A DNA stretch of 64,000 bases from Symbiodinium natans (taxonomy: Eukaryota; Sar; Dinophyceae; Suessiales; Symbiodiniaceae): assembly GCA_905221605.1 (NCBI GenBank), contig CAJNDS010002745.1:1418203-1482202 (forward strand), given 5' to 3'. The translations under genes were made by a program, and so were the position numbers. Within the stretch, counting starts at the first letter, position 1. Each line of letters begins with the position of its first letter. The notes below the pieces were generated by a model. That model made no database searches. It had not been told where the DNA came from and saw only the letters and a program-made list of their open reading frames with translations. Positions 31,876 through 42,914 of the stretch are shown in pieces.

Positions 31876-32717
31876 GGTGTAGGGTTTTGGGTTTAGGGTC
31901 TAGGGTTCTATGGGGCCCTGCACTCTAGGGTTGTTACATGATCCCATAGTATGGCCCTTAAAAGGTACCCCTTATTTACCCTCATGTACCCTATACACAT
32001 TAAGTGCCCTTGCGTCAGGACCCTGAAAGGAGGCTAGGGACCAAACCAAGGGCCCATGAAAATGCCCTCACATACACCGTGAACCTTTAACCCTGGTCAG
32101 TTCTCGAAATGTCGGTCCGTTTTGGGGTGCCCTGATGAAGTGGAACCGCCCCCAGAATAAGGACACCAAAAGGGACCATAATTTTAGAGAAGTGACCACA
32201 TAAACCCTTTAGAGTTTAGGATTTAGGGTTTAGGGCTAAAGGGTGAGCAGGGCTCTGCAGAATCAGAGGCACAGCCCGCCCAGAGGCGCAAATCTTTGGG
32301 GACAGCTTGGGTCTAGGTTTAGGGTTTAGGGTTTAGGGTTTAGGGTTTAGGGTTTAGGGTTTAGGTTCAGGGCACCCTAGCCTCTATGTCATGTGCCGGA
32401 ATTTTCAATGGGAAACTGCCAGCTAGAGAGTGTGCTATACAACCCAAATCCCTAACCCCAAGGTAAGTACCAACTAAGCTGTAAGCACGGGGAGTTGCAC
32501 ATGGTCCAGGTCCACCCTCAACCCTAAACCGCAAACCCTAAACCCAAAACCCTAAACCCCAAACCCTAAACCTCCATTTGCCCCCACGCACTGCCCCCAT
32601 GCACTGAAAGGAAGCAAGTCGCCTTAAACATAAGGTTTAGGGTTTAAGGTCTAGGGGCATTCTTTTTCGGCTTTCGGGTTTAGGCTCTAGGCTCTAAGGT
32701 TGAGGGCATAGGGCCAC

Positions 32718-32796
32718 CGAAGGATGGGGCAAGAGACAAGCTCCAAGCTGGTACAGTTGAACTCCCGGACGTCAAGTCGGATGCAGCGGTCGCCAT
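32718..32796 (-). CDS. Candidate exon, minus strand
   Basis: Acceptor GAGGTAAG, frame MATAASDLTSGSSTVPAWSL then SLAPSF, donor GTGGCC. The ATG could be a start. Confidence 0.35.
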
Positions 32797-32899
32797 CTTA
32801 CCTCTGCCAAGCATCCTGAGCCCTAAACCCTAAACCCTAAACCCTAAACCCTAAACCCGAAACCCGAAACCCTAAACCCTAAACCCTAAACCCTAAGGG

Positions 32900-32960
32900 C
32901 GGCCCGAGGCTCCGATTCCATCCCCAGAGGACCATTGCCACGCGGACGCTTCGGCAAGCT
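32900..32960 (-). CDS. Candidate exon, minus strand
   Basis: Acceptor TATCGCAG, frame LAEASAWQWSSGDGIGASG, probable GC donor before TTAGGG. In phase with 33410-33487. Confidence 0.35.
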
Positions 32961-32977
32961 CTGCGATAGCAGAGTTG

Positions 32978-33066
32978 CCAGGATGGGCTATTAGGCCTTA
33001 GAATCCCCAGAATGAACCCTATTCAGGGCCTCTTAAGGGATTATAAGGTATAGTAGCCCATCCTGG
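32978..33066. repeat. Foldback element I
   Basis: CCAGGATGGGCTATTAGG pairs with TATAGTAGCCCATCCTGG. A half copy (CCAGGATGGGCT) is at 12391. It sits within the presumed intron between the exons at 33410 and 32960. Confidence 0.75.
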
Positions 33067-33409
33067 TGTGTGGCCTTCATGGCCGTGTCCGCTGCTTTTG
33101 GTCTGGCGCTTAAGGTTTTTCGCGGTTCTTGGGGTTTAGGGTTTTGAGGGTTTAGGGCGTTTAGGGTTTTTGGGGTTTAAGCCTTTTAGGGTTTAGGGTT
33201 TTTAGGGTTTCGGGTTTTTCGGATTTGGGGCTTTCAGGGTTTGCGCCTTCCTGGCTTCTCGTGGAGTCTCAGACCTCCACTCTTCGGCTCAATATCACCC
33301 AAAAACCCTAAACAAAAAGAAGTTGGCCCCAAAAGCCCGAAAATAAGAGCCCTAAACTCAGGGCCTAGGCCGCCCCCCTACGTTGGGGGGGCGGCTTAAG
33401 CCCTTTGAC

Positions 33410-33487
33410 CTCGATGGCACAAGCCGACCCAGGTCGCTCCCGCCTCCCACAGCATGTGCAGCATGGGGGTAGCGCCCACGATGCGCC
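33410..33487 (-). CDS. Candidate exon, minus strand
   Basis: Acceptor GGGGCCAG-G, frame RIVGATPMLHMLWEAGATWV then GLCHR, donor GTCAAA. A longer minus frame overlaps in another phase and is Cys/Arg-rich, less plausible. Confidence 0.4.
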
Positions 33488-33696
33488 CTGGCCCCCCGTG
33501 GCTGGCCCACCTCCTATAACCCTCCCTGAAACTGCCTCTCGACCCCCCACTTCCTTTGACTCTCGGACCCAACGAACGTCGTGAAACGGAATAAGTTTTT
33601 AGAAGTGGACTGTTGTCTGAGTTTAGGCCTAAACCCTAAAAGGAATAGGTTTGGGTGGCTTTGCCGCCTTGGACGGCGTGGAGTGGGAGAAAGGTG

Positions 33697-33751
33697 TTAG
33701 ATGGCCCTCCACAATCCGGCCAAAGCTGCTCTTCGCACTTCACGAAGCATT
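33697..33751 (-). CDS. Candidate exon with stop
   Basis: Acceptor GAGCAAG, frame MLREVRRAALAGLWRAI then TAA. Phase fits 33880-33955. It may be a terminal exon, or may leave earlier by a GC donor. Confidence 0.3.
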
Positions 33752-33879
33752 CTTGCTCCGAAACCTAACCTTCACAGTATCTACGCCTACGCCCTATCAC
33801 AGCAAACCCTGAACCCTAAACCCTAAACCCTAAACCAAGCCCCTAAACAGAGCCTTCGGGTTGCCCGCAACCCTAAAAC

Positions 33880-33955
33880 GCAGGCACATGCGGAGTCTGA
33901 CCGGCTACTGCAACGACGATCGTACCAAGCTCTTCGCGCCCTGCTTCCACGAATG
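33880..33955 (-). CDS. Candidate exon, minus strand
   Basis: Acceptor GGGCCAG, frame FVEAGREELGTIVVAVAGQT then PHVP, donor GTTTTAGGG. Confidence 0.45.
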
Positions 33956-34123
33956 CTGGCCCGAAACCCTAAGCCCTATAAGCCCTAAGCCCTAAGCCCT
34001 AAGCCCTATACCCTAAACCCTAAACCCTAAACCCTAAACCCAAACCCCTAAACCCTAAACCTTGCTGAGGGCGTTTCTGCGGGAACTGCTTGGGCCCCAA
34101 AGAAATTGCGAGTACCGATCAGC

Positions 34124-34177
34124 CTTTGCACGAGAAGAGTTGCTGCAGCAGGTCGTTGGACAGATTGTGGGCGGCAC
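34124..34177 (-). CDS. Candidate exon, minus strand
   Basis: Acceptor GATCAG-G, frame AAHNLSNDLLQQLFSCK, GC donor. Phase 1 out fits 33955. Confidence 0.35.
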
Positions 34178-34522
34178 CTGATCCGGGTCTGCATTTAAAG
34201 GCACGCGGGGTCATAGAGTTTCAGGCATAATGACGTTTAGGGTTTAGGGCTAGAGATCGAGCTCTCGTCCAGGAATCGGCAGGGTCCGCAAGGCTTCTGA
34301 AGAAGATGACGGATGGGCGAGTGTACCTTACGGGGTTCTTATAGGGTTTAAGGTTTAGGGTTTTTGGAAGTTATAGGGTTCTTGAGGGAGTGGGGCTCGT
34401 GGGGGTAGGTACCTATAGGGAACCTTAGGTAAGCTTCGGGGAGCATTAGGGGGTAGTGGGAATATTGGGGACCGTTGGGTTACATTGCACCCCTTGAATC
34501 TGTCTCGCTTGAAGGACCATTA

Positions 34523-34628
34523 TAGACCCAAGAGTAAGCCAGAAATAAACAGGGTGCCCTTTTCTTTCAAAGGGGCTTATAAGCGAAACCCAGACCCGAA
34601 AAAAGGGAATAAGGTCTTCTGGGTTCTC
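34523..34628. mobile_element. Element C, copy 5
   Basis: TAGACCCAAGAGTAAGCCAG ... AAGGTCTTCTGGGTTCTC. Confidence 0.65.
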
Positions 34629-34649
34629 CTACATTCAAATGCTCAACCC

Positions 34650-34765
34650 TTGGCTGCACTCAGTCTCAGGAGGCAAAAAACTCAACTTTTGGCTGCCTCA
34701 GTAAGAAACCCGATGAACCCAAAAAAGGTAAGGATCTAAAGTTACAGGAAAGTACCACAAAGAAC
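34650..34765. mobile_element. Element E, copy 2, abutting a candidate exon
   Basis: TTGGCTGCACTCAGTCTCAG ... AGTACCACAAAGAAC. Its right end coincides with the proposed donor of the exon at 34766. Confidence 0.75.
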
Positions 34766-34855
34766 CTGGATGGGCAGAGCGCACTGCGCTCCTTTCTCGC
34801 AGGGTCCAGCTTTGCAGGCCACGTCGGTGCTGCCTTCGAGAAGCCATAAAACTGC
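34766..34855 (-). CDS. Candidate exon bounded by element E
   Basis: Acceptor TCAAAAG-G, frame SFMASRRQHRRGLQSWTLRE then RSAVRSAHP, donor GTTCTT at the first base of element E. Basic peptide. Confidence 0.4.
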
Positions 34856-35093
34856 CTTTTGATGCACCTCCACGCAGACCTAGAGAGCAGACACTTGGAC
34901 CAAAAGGGTCCAATGCAAAGAAACGACACCTACCACCTAAAACCCCACCACCTCCTAAACCCCACACGCTGCAAACCCCCTAAACCATCGAAAACCAACC
35001 TTAAACCCCAAACCCCAAACCCAAATAAAACCATAACCCCTAAGCCCAAATTTCAAACCCTAAACCCCAAACCCCAAACCCTAAACCCTATAC

Positions 35094-35179
35094 CCGAAAG
35101 CCCAAGCCAAGTCCCCTCCCGCGCCTGCTGCGCGCAGGGCCTCCGCCTGTGTCCGGGGCGTGGCAAGAGCTTGGGTGCC
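35094..35179 (-). CDS. Candidate exon, minus strand
   Basis: Acceptor GGCTTCAG-G, frame GTQALATPRTQAEALRAAGA then GGDLAWAF, donor GTATAGGGTTTAGGG. Confidence 0.4.
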
Positions 35180-35544
35180 CTGAAGCCCTAGACCCTAGGT
35201 TTTAGGGTTAAACCTAGTTGCTGAGTACCCTGGGCCACAACAGGTTCACTTGAGGTGTAGGGTTTATAGGGTTCGGGGTCTAGGGTGTCGGGTTCACGGC
35301 TTCGGGTTGAGGATTCGGTGTGCCTGCACTGCTGTCTGTTGGAACCCCAAAAGTCGTTTACTTAGAGGCCGAGTAGAGAGCCGTATGTGCAATCCTAACA
35401 TAGTTGAAAAACCACGGGTTTAGGGTTTAGGGTTTAGGGTTTAGGGCTTAGGGTTCAGCATCTCAAGTCCGAGCATTCACTAGTCAAGCAGCTTGTCAAG
35501 CGTTGGAAAAAAACCACCCACCAAAGTTCACTCAATACATTCCC

Positions 35545-35692
35545 GAAATTCACCGTTGCCGACTTTTGAGGCCAGGAAATTCACCGTTGCCGACTTTTGA
35601 GGCCAGGAAATTCACCGTTGCCGACGTTTGAGGCCGAAATTCACCGTTGCCGACTTTTGAGGCCAGGAAATTCACCGTTGCCGAATTTTGAA
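35545..35692 (+). repeat. 31-bp tandem repeat, five units
   Basis: GAAATTCACCGTTGCCGACT-like units, the third two bases shorter and the last diverging. No telomeric character. Confidence 0.95.
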
Positions 35693-35797
35693 TCAGGGTT
35701 TAAATTCATTATGATAGAGAGGTTTAGGGTTTAGGGTTTAGGGTTTAGGGTTTAGGGTTTAGGGTTTAGGGTTTAGGGTGACACCCGGAAGCCCTTT

Positions 35798-35896
35798 TCA
35801 GTGAGCCGCAGCCTCCTGCGCCGTGGAGCTCCGGTGTGCCGAGGAGGCGGCAGAGACGGGCTGCTCGTCATCCTCAGCCTCGACATAGTTCCCAAA
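35798..35896 (-). CDS. Candidate terminal exon with TGA
   Basis: On the minus strand, CCCTCGAAG (the end of element J) is followed by FGNYVEAEDDEQPVSAASSA then HRSSTAQEAAAH and TGA. Phase 0 entry fits 36659-36745. If right, a minus-strand gene ends here and another begins further left. Confidence 0.4.
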   Translation of the reverse strand, partial: FGNYVEAEDDEQPVSAASSAHRSSTAQEAAAH

Positions 35897-36061
35897 CTTC
35901 GAGGGTTCGGAGGACTTAGTAGGTAGTTGAGGGTTTAGGGTTTAGGGTTTAGGGTTTAGGGTTTAGGGTGTTATCCAACAGAGCTATAAGTAGGATAACT
36001 CCAATCAGGGTCCTTGTTAGGGTCCGTATATGTCTACTTACTATCGACTTACTAAGTCCCT
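35897..36061. mobile_element. Element J, copy 1, carrying a telomeric tract
   Basis: CTTCGAGGGTTCGGAGGACT ... CTTACTAAGTCCC, with about six TTTAGGG units about 35 bp inside the left end, then GTGTTATCCAACAGAGCTAT. Same layout as the copy at 56794. Confidence 0.75.
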
Positions 36062-36091
36062 AGACTCAGCTCCCAAAGGGTCTATGCACAG

Positions 36092-36251
36092 CTAGGCAAA
36101 AGGACATATACACACTTGTAAAGGTTTGGGGTTTAGGGCTTCGGGTAACCCTAAGGCTCTAAGGACTCTTCTTTTAGGGTTTTTTGGACCCAAAGGCCTT
36201 CTTATATAAGATTTCTGGGATATTTTGAGCCTAAGGGTTTTTAAAGATATA

Positions 36252-36293
<42 letters not shown>

Positions 36294-36420
36294 ATATCCG
36301 TGTATGAATCTAGATTCTTGTTTTGTGGTTGAGAGTTGTTTAGTATGTGATATGTCTGTGTATGTGTGTGTGTGTCCATGTGTCAAACAGATCAAGGTAC
36401 AGGTATATGGATGTAGATGT
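36092..36420. repeat. (TA)n and (TG)n microsatellites
   Basis: TATATA run at about 36246-36298, TGTGTG at about 36356-36376. Reading frames are artefacts. Confidence 0.85.
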
Positions 36421-36423
36421 AGA

Positions 36424-36575
36424 CACCAACATAGATACAACACCTCTGTAGGCCAACAGTACTCAGCCACAATTGAAGCTTGACCTTGGGAGTGTATGGT
36501 TGAGGGTGCACCTTTTGCTACAGGGTGGGTAGCTTGCATGATCGTCGCATAGGGATTTTCTGGCACCAACGTCAA
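36424..36575 (-). CDS. Possible exon, minus strand
   Basis: Frame TLVPENPYATIMQATHPVAK, then GAPSTIHSQGQASIVAEYC. About 45 codons of coding-like sequence before microsatellite DNA. Edges not determined. Confidence 0.35.
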
Positions 36576-36658
36576 AAACTCTCAACCCAAACATTGAACC
36601 CTAAACCCTAAACCCTTAGCCCTAAACCCCGAACTAAACCTTAAACCCTAACCGTAAC

Positions 36659-36745
36659 CTGTACATCAAGCACGGCCTCTTCATTCAGTGCCCGTGCGAA
36701 GGCGCCCATCGTCCTCAAGGCGTCAGGAACTACGCCGCCCAAAGC
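36659..36745 (-). CDS. Candidate exon, 29 codons
   Basis: Acceptor GCGCAAG-G, frame ALGGVVPDALRTMGAFARAL then NEEAVLDVQ, donor GTTACGGTTAGGG. Helical, balanced, phase 0 both sides. Confidence 0.45.
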
Positions 36746-37729
36746 CTTGCGCTAAAACCCCCGAATCCCGCGTTAAACCCTGAAACCGATATGCCACAAA
36801 TGCCGTAGGTCCCAAACCACAGGACATTAAAGCCTCACCAAGACCTAAACCCTAAAGCGTAGCTTCGTAGCCAGACCTTTTCAGGGTTTGGTGTTTGCGG
36901 TTTTCCCGACCCTCTTGGGGAATGCCGGTGAACGGAGTACTGTTTCAACAGTAGAGCTTGCAACCCGTTTAGGGTTCATAAGCAAAGCTTCAAGCCCTTT
37001 GCAGTTTAGGGGTTTAGGGCTAAAGCAAGGCATCGGGCTTGGGTGTTTAGGGCACAACCAGGCTGAGAACTAGGGATGAGGGGTTTAAGGGCAAGGGCTA
37101 GGGGTCTAGAGCTGAGCCCGACTCAGGATTCAGGGGTTTGGGGCCTAGAGCTAGGGCTTAGAGTTTGGTATTGGGGTTTGGAGTCTAAGGTTCAGTGTTC
37201 TAAACCCTAAAGCCTAAACCCTAAACCCGAAACCCTGACCCCTAAACTGTGACCCCTGAGCCAAGAAGACTACAAGAGTACTACTGGGGATCCTCTGTGT
37301 TGAACCACTGGGTTCGCAGGCGAGTATCCTTATACCAGTAACTAGTCCAACCCTAAACCCTACACCCGAAACCCTAAGCTCTAAACCCTCAACCCCAAAC
37401 CCTAAACCCCAAAAGCCCTTGCTAATTTAGGGATTAGGGATACTGGTAACTGGTAGCGTTCGTTAGACCCCGACAGTGGCTGTTGGCATCCGAGTCACAC
37501 AACGCCCCTGGCAACCGAGGCAAGCCTGGGCAACGCACCCCTGAACCCCAAACCCCAAACCCCAAACCCCAAACGCCCCCAACCCCAAACTCCAAACCCT
37601 AAACCCCAAACCTTAAACCCTAAATCCACGGCCATGCACCCCAAAGGTGCCCTCAGGTCCTCAGTTTTAGGGGGGGGGGGGGGGAGGTTGAGGTGGGGTT
37701 GCGGTCTGGGTGGGGTGTATGGAGGGCCA

Positions 37730-37849
37730 CAAGGTGGGGCCCCCTGTTTATAAGTAGAGTTTTAAGAGCCCTAACTTGGGTTATAAGGATCCTAAATTGC
37801 GTTATAAGTCCCTTAACTACAGTTAGTATAGTAAGGGGGCCCCACCCTG
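37730..37849. mobile_element. 120-bp MITE A, copy 3
   Basis: CAAGGTGGGGCCCCCT ... AGGGGGCCCCACCCTG, flanks CA/TA. The most diverged copy but still 120 bp. Confidence 0.85.
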
Positions 37850-39126
37850 TAGATCCCCAACATCAAGTCCTAAACCCCAAAGCCAAGTCCGCTCATCCTC
37901 AACCCTATGGGTGAACAGCCTTCAAAAGCAGAAGTCCGAAGCTCGACCGATGTCGAGAAGAACAAGTGCTTAGCGTGCCCAGAAATTTGGGTTTAGGGTT
38001 TAGGATTTAGGGTTTAGGGTTTAGGGTAGCGAAACGACTGGATAAAAGGGAGCAGATTCGGGTTTAGGTTGTATGGGGTTTAGGGTTTAGGGTTTAGGTT
38101 ATGGGGTTTAGGGCCGAGGCTTTGGGGTTTACCGAGGGTTTTTCAGGTTGAGGTGTTCAGGTTTCGGTTTGAGGGTTCTTGGCTACCCGGGCATGCCAAT
38201 GCAGGACGAAAAGAATGCATGGAGACGAGGCGGCGACGTCTTCGAGGGGGCCCGGCCGGCTTCGGAGCTTTTCAAAGACCTGCGAAGCTTGTCTAGACAT
38301 AAATAGGGAATCAGGTGTGTGTATATATATATGTTGTACATATTATATATGATACATACTCTATATAATCTTTATACACATGCACACTATATGTATATGT
38401 AGGTGCTATATTAAATAGGGCAGAAGGAATCTGATACCACGTGAGCTTGCGACATCAGAACCAACGCGCGCTTGGCGAGGCCCTCAACCCACGGCCCTTT
38501 GCAAGGCCGGGTGTGGGACTTGGGGTTTCGGGTTTTTAGGGAGTTTGGAGCGAATCAACAAGGCGCCGCAACGCTGGATCCTGAATGTAGCAGGCACATG
38601 CCCACGCAAACAGCCAGGTTGCAACGAAACAGAAGACAAACTTCATCCTGCTTTGGTTCTGCTTTGGTACGAGATCCGCGAACATGTGCCTGTGCCGTTG
38701 CCACTACAGAGAACGCGAGGGCGAGACAGGTCGGAACTGAACGCGTCAAGGTCGAGAGCAGGTGGTCTTTGTTTTATAGGTATTTGAGTCTTTCTACTCG
38801 CTTCGCTTTCCCTTTCCTTGTCCTTACTTTCGGCTGTACAGCCGAACCTAGAAATTCAAACCCCCCAATCACACCAACAGCCTCAACACTGGACCGAAAT
38901 AAGTTATAGATATAAGCAAACACGCTGCCTGAGCTTTCTCCGTGTTTCTCTAAGAATGTTAGGCCTATGCTTATGTGTAGCTTGTCCTGTGCTTATGCAA
39001 AAGTCGAGGTTAAACCTTTATTAAAGCCCAGACAAGCTGTTGATAAGTCTTTCTTCGAGGCCAGTTCCCTGACTTATACAATCCTAAGCTTCTCCCAATT
39101 CTCAGGCTAAGCAGGCCCCCTCCGCG

Positions 39127-39152
39127 CCCCCCCCCCCCCCCCCCCCCCCCCC
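39127..39152. repeat. Poly-C tract
   Basis: About 25 C. A second run of about 20 is at 39343-39362. Confidence 0.9.
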
Positions 39153-39185
39153 TCATCTTCATGAGTTTAGAGATTAGGCCTAAAC

Positions 39186-39713
39186 TTGGGATGTTCCCCC
39201 TTACACTAACAGTCCTTAACAGGGACTACACAATAGGGTGTACTATAATCCCTAACCCTAAACCCCAAATACCCTAAACCCTAACCCTTAAACCCTAAAC
39301 CCTAAACCTTGCTGTTAATCCCTTCCCCCTTTTCTTAAACGCCCCCCCCCCCCCCCCCCCCCTAATCATAAAAACACTATCCGGAAAATCCTGCCGAAAC
39401 CGACCCCGGCTTTTAAACCCTATTCCGACTTAGGGGGGGGTTCAGGGCTCCCAAAATCCGCAAGCCAACCAACATCCTGAAGCTCCCTTCCCTCCCTACC
39501 CAGCCTAGACCCTAACCCTTTGGACCCCAAACATGACAGTTGGATAAAAACCTCCCCCTCATTAATAATGAAAACACATTTCGAGTTTCTATTGGGGGGC
39601 CCCCGTTTAATATTCGGGGGAAGGGATTAGTAATAAACCTTAAACCCCGAACCCTAAACCCTAAACCCTAAAACCAAAACCTTACTGCCAGTATAAGGGC
39701 GGGAACATCCCAA
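39186..39713. mobile_element. Foldback element B, copy 5, split by nested DNA
   Basis: The left half TTGGGATGTTCCCCCTTACA stops at CCCTAACCCTAAA (about 39250). The right half CCAGTATAAGGGCGGGAACA TCCCAA resumes at about 39688. Between them is another foldback, GTTAATCCCTTCCCCC (39315) against GGGGGAAGGGATTAGTAA (39615), with CCCTAAA arrays on both outer sides. Confidence 0.7.
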
Positions 39714-40139
39714 GTTGAAACCCTTAAGGTAAAACCCAACAAACCCTTAAGCTGCCCTGTGAGGCCGGCATTGCCCCCCGCCCTCCCCCCGCCCAACTTA
39801 GGGTTTAGGGTTTAGGGTTTAGGGTTTAGGGTTTAGGGTTTAGGGTCTAGGGTTTAGGGTTTAGGGTTTAGGGTCTAGGGTTTAGGGTGATTTCTAGGCA
39901 TAAAGCCCTGCACCCTAGAGACCTTAGGCCTAAAGCCTCAAGAACCCCCTAAGCCTGCTTCTGTTCGTAGAGCACTATCCCAGAGCCCCTTGTCGGATTC
40001 TGAGGCAACCTACCCGAATCACCTTTCAAAGCGCTTCACAAAGAGGCACCCTGTTTCTGGACTTGAAGCAACCAGGGAGAAAGAAGTATAAACTTGTATT
40101 TCATAATGGCTCCTTGAAGGAACAGGTCAAAAACCAAAG

Positions 40140-40239
40140 TTGGGATGTTCATTTTTTCTAACAGTCCTGAATGGGGATTCTAGTACCCCCCTACCATAAT
40201 CCCGATTAAGGACTGCTCGTATAAGGGGGAACATCCCAA
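40140..40239. mobile_element. Foldback element B, copy 6
   Basis: TTGGGATGTTC...CTAACAGTCCT against AGGACTGCTCGTATAAGGGG GAACATCCCAA, 100 bp. Confidence 0.8.
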
Positions 40240-41330
40240 AACAAAAGCATCAAAGTATGGTACTCCCGACTCAGGTTGTTCAAAGGTATAATTATAAGGG
40301 GTCCCAACCCTAAGACGGTACTACCGGGCATCCTGGTTAGGTGAACCCTCGAACCCAGGACCAAAAACCCGAACCTCCGTAAACAACGACAAACAAACCA
40401 CCCAAGAGGAAAATATAAACCCTAAAACCAAAAAAGTCACTTAAACCCTAAACCCCAAAAGAAAACCCAAAACCCTAAACCCCAAACCCAAGCGCATGAA
40501 CAGATGCCGCTTGGAAGAAAAAAACCCAAACCCTAAACCCTAAACCCTGAACAAAGAGGCCTCTTTGAAGAGGCCCTCGAGTTGGGGAGGGAGTACCTGG
40601 AAACGCTCGGAGGGATGAGGGTTGAGGATCGAGACTCAAGAGGCTTAGGGCTTAGGGTTTCGGGTTGAGGTAGGGTTTAGGGGGCTAAGCCTAAGAGTAA
40701 CCTAGGAAGAACAAGGGTGCCCTTTTTGGTTTAATGGGGAGCCCGGAAGCCCCTTAACCCTAAGCCCTAAGCCCTAAGCCCTAAACCCTAAACCCTAAAC
40801 CCTAAACCCTAAACTGGCCCTAAACCGAAGCCCTGAACGAAAACTGAAGCACCTGGGTTTTGGGCTTCTGTCGATGTTCATCGGGCTTGTGTGTTCTCGT
40901 TGAAACGGCCGGAGTTGTTTAGGGTTGGGAGTTTTTGGGGTTCATGGGGCTTAGGGTTTAGGCCTTCTTTGGGTCTTTAGGGTTTGGGGGCTTGTAGGCT
41001 TCCGGGGCTTAAAGAGATTCACACTTGTACCTTCAGGCTTGTTGGGTACACTTGTTGGGACTGAATGAGACCCACAGCCTAAAGGCCTAGCCTGACCAGT
41101 CTACGCCGTCTACGCTTCAACTTCGAGACTCACCCCTTGAAAGGGCACGCATCCTTGGCAAATGGGGCGCAATGAAGGGAATCACAACATGAGACTTAGG
41201 GCCAGAAGAAAAGGGGGGTGGGCAGGAGGGCACGTACACTCTACCCTTTTTCCTAAACTTTTCCCGAAACTGAACTGGGCGGGTGGTTTAAGGGTTTAGG
41301 GGCAGAGGGTTCCCATGCATGCCCAGCTAC

Positions 41331-41427
41331 AGGACGCTGAAGGAGGAGCGAGGTGCTGGTGAGCTTCGTGGAGTCTCCTGTTCGTCAGAGGGATTCGTCT
41401 AGAGCGCTTCCGGTTGAGGTTCTTGCT
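41331..41427 (-). CDS. Candidate exon, basic
   Basis: Acceptor CATCATCAG, frame SKNLNRKRSRRIPLTNRRLH then EAHQHLAPPSAS, donor GTAGCT. 32 codons, very Arg/His-rich. Confidence 0.4.
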
Positions 41428-41563
41428 CTGATGATGGCAGCCCAAACACCCTGAACCCTACACCCTAAACCCTAAGCCCCTGAAATCTGAACACTAAACC
41501 CTAAACCCTAAACCCGAAACCCTAAACCCTAAACCCCTAAAATCTGAACACTAAGAGACATAC

Positions 41564-41630
41564 GGAGATATCCATCGGACGGTTGACCGGCCCATCTTCC
41601 AAGCTCTCTGGCGAGGGTCATCCTTGAGAA
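41564..41630 (-). CDS. Candidate exon with GTATGT donor
   Basis: Acceptor CTCTCAG, frame LKDDPRQRAWKMGRSTVRWI then S, donor GTATGT. Both sites are good matches to general consensus. Phase 1 entry fits 42129. Confidence 0.5.
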
Positions 41631-42128
41631 CTGAGAGCCCTAAACTCAAAACCCTGAGCCCCAAAACCTAAACCCTAAACCCGAAACCCTAAACCCTAAA
41701 CCCTAAACCCCAAACCCTAAACCCTAAACCCTGAACCCTAAACCCTAAACCCAAAACCCTAAACCCTAAACCCTAGCCCTAAACCCTAAACACTGAAGCC
41801 CCAAACCCTATTCTCGATATTGGAGAGAGTATGTATGCTCTCGACTTCTGATGTCCAAAAAGGGCACGCAGCCCCAAACCGCCGAAACCCCCAAATACCC
41901 AAACACCCAAACCTTAAACCCTAGCCCTAAACCCTAAACCCTAAACCCTAAACCCCAATCCCTCAAACCCTAAACCCCCAAACCCTAAAACCCTGCACTC
42001 TACCCGTAAACCTGAATCCCAAGCCCTAAACCCTCAACCCCGAACCCTGAACCCTCAACCCGGAAACATAAACCCTAAACCCCGAACCCTAAACCCTAGC
42101 CCTAAACCCTAAACCCTAAGCTCGAAAC

Positions 42129-42189
42129 CCCCTTGAGTCGAAGCAGCTGCCTGGGCTGAGGGAGCCGTCTGGCGAAGACTCTGCAACGC
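42129..42189 (-). CDS. Candidate exon, minus strand
   Basis: Acceptor CGGCCAG-G, frame ALQSLRQTAPSAQAAASTQG, donor GTTTCG. In phase with 42861 and 41630. Confidence 0.4.
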
Positions 42190-42204
42190 CTGGCCGGCGG
42201 TTCG

Positions 42205-42345
42205 GGTTTAGGGTTTAGGGTTTAGGGTTTAGGGTTTAGGGTTTAGGGTTTAGGGTTTAGGGTTTAGGGTTTAGGGTTTAGGGTTTAGGGTTTAGGGTTT
42301 AGGGTTTGGGGTTTGGGGTTTAGGGTTCAGGGTTCAGGGTTCAGG
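42205..42345 (+). repeat. TTTAGGG array
   Basis: About 15 perfect units, then TTTGGGG and TTCAGGG variants. Confidence 0.95.
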
Positions 42346-42860
42346 GTTTAGAATTTGGGTTCAGGGTTCAGGGGTTAGGGTTTCTGCAGCCGACACAGAT
42401 CCACGATAAGCCCCGAAAGCCTTGGGAAGCTTTTAGGGTTTAGGGTTTGGGGTTTAGGGTTTGGGGTTTGGGGATTTCCGAGGGCAGTTGCCCTTGGGTG
42501 CACCTGTTATCATGTGATACCCATAACGGACATCAATACCGCAACGCAAACTGCAGACCACGAAGAAGCATTCAACCTCTTCGGAACACCCTAAACCCTA
42601 AACCCTAAACCCTAAACCCTACACCCTGAATAAACCAAGAAAGAATTAAATTTAAGGAAGGCAAGGGACATTTTGCAGACTCGCAAGAATGCAGGGGCAT
42701 CCCGGTAACATAGGAATAACCAGTGCTGCTGTTACGTGCTGGGCAATGACTTCTTTAAGCAACCCACCCAAGAAGGAAGAAAGGAACCCTAAACCCTAAA
42801 ACCCTAAAACCCCAAAACCCTAAAACCCTAAAACCGTAAACCCTAAACCCTAAACTATAC

Positions 42861-42914
42861 CCTAAGATGGCAGTTGCTGGCGTGGCCCTTGGCCAGGATC
42901 AATCGCCAGAAGGT
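42861..42914 (-). CDS. Candidate exon, minus strand
   Basis: Acceptor GAAGTAAG, frame TFWRLILAKGHASNCHLR, donor GTATAGTTTAGGG. 18 codons, phase 0 both sides. Confidence 0.4.

Larger units (their letters stand above)
36746..41330. other. Repeat-rich stretch, no exon called
   Basis: Degenerate heptamers, foldback elements (A copy 3, B copies 5 and 6, C copy 6 at about 40686), a TA-rich patch at about 38320-38420 and poly-C runs. The one coding-like part is about 38555-38749, where the minus frame starts MTRSVPTCLALAFSVVATAQ (signal-peptide-like) and a + frame reads RWILNVAGTCPRKQPGCNET. I cannot choose. Confidence 0.5.

Noticed and set aside
35545-35692. CRISPR array
   Set aside because: Units are contiguous with no unique spacers.
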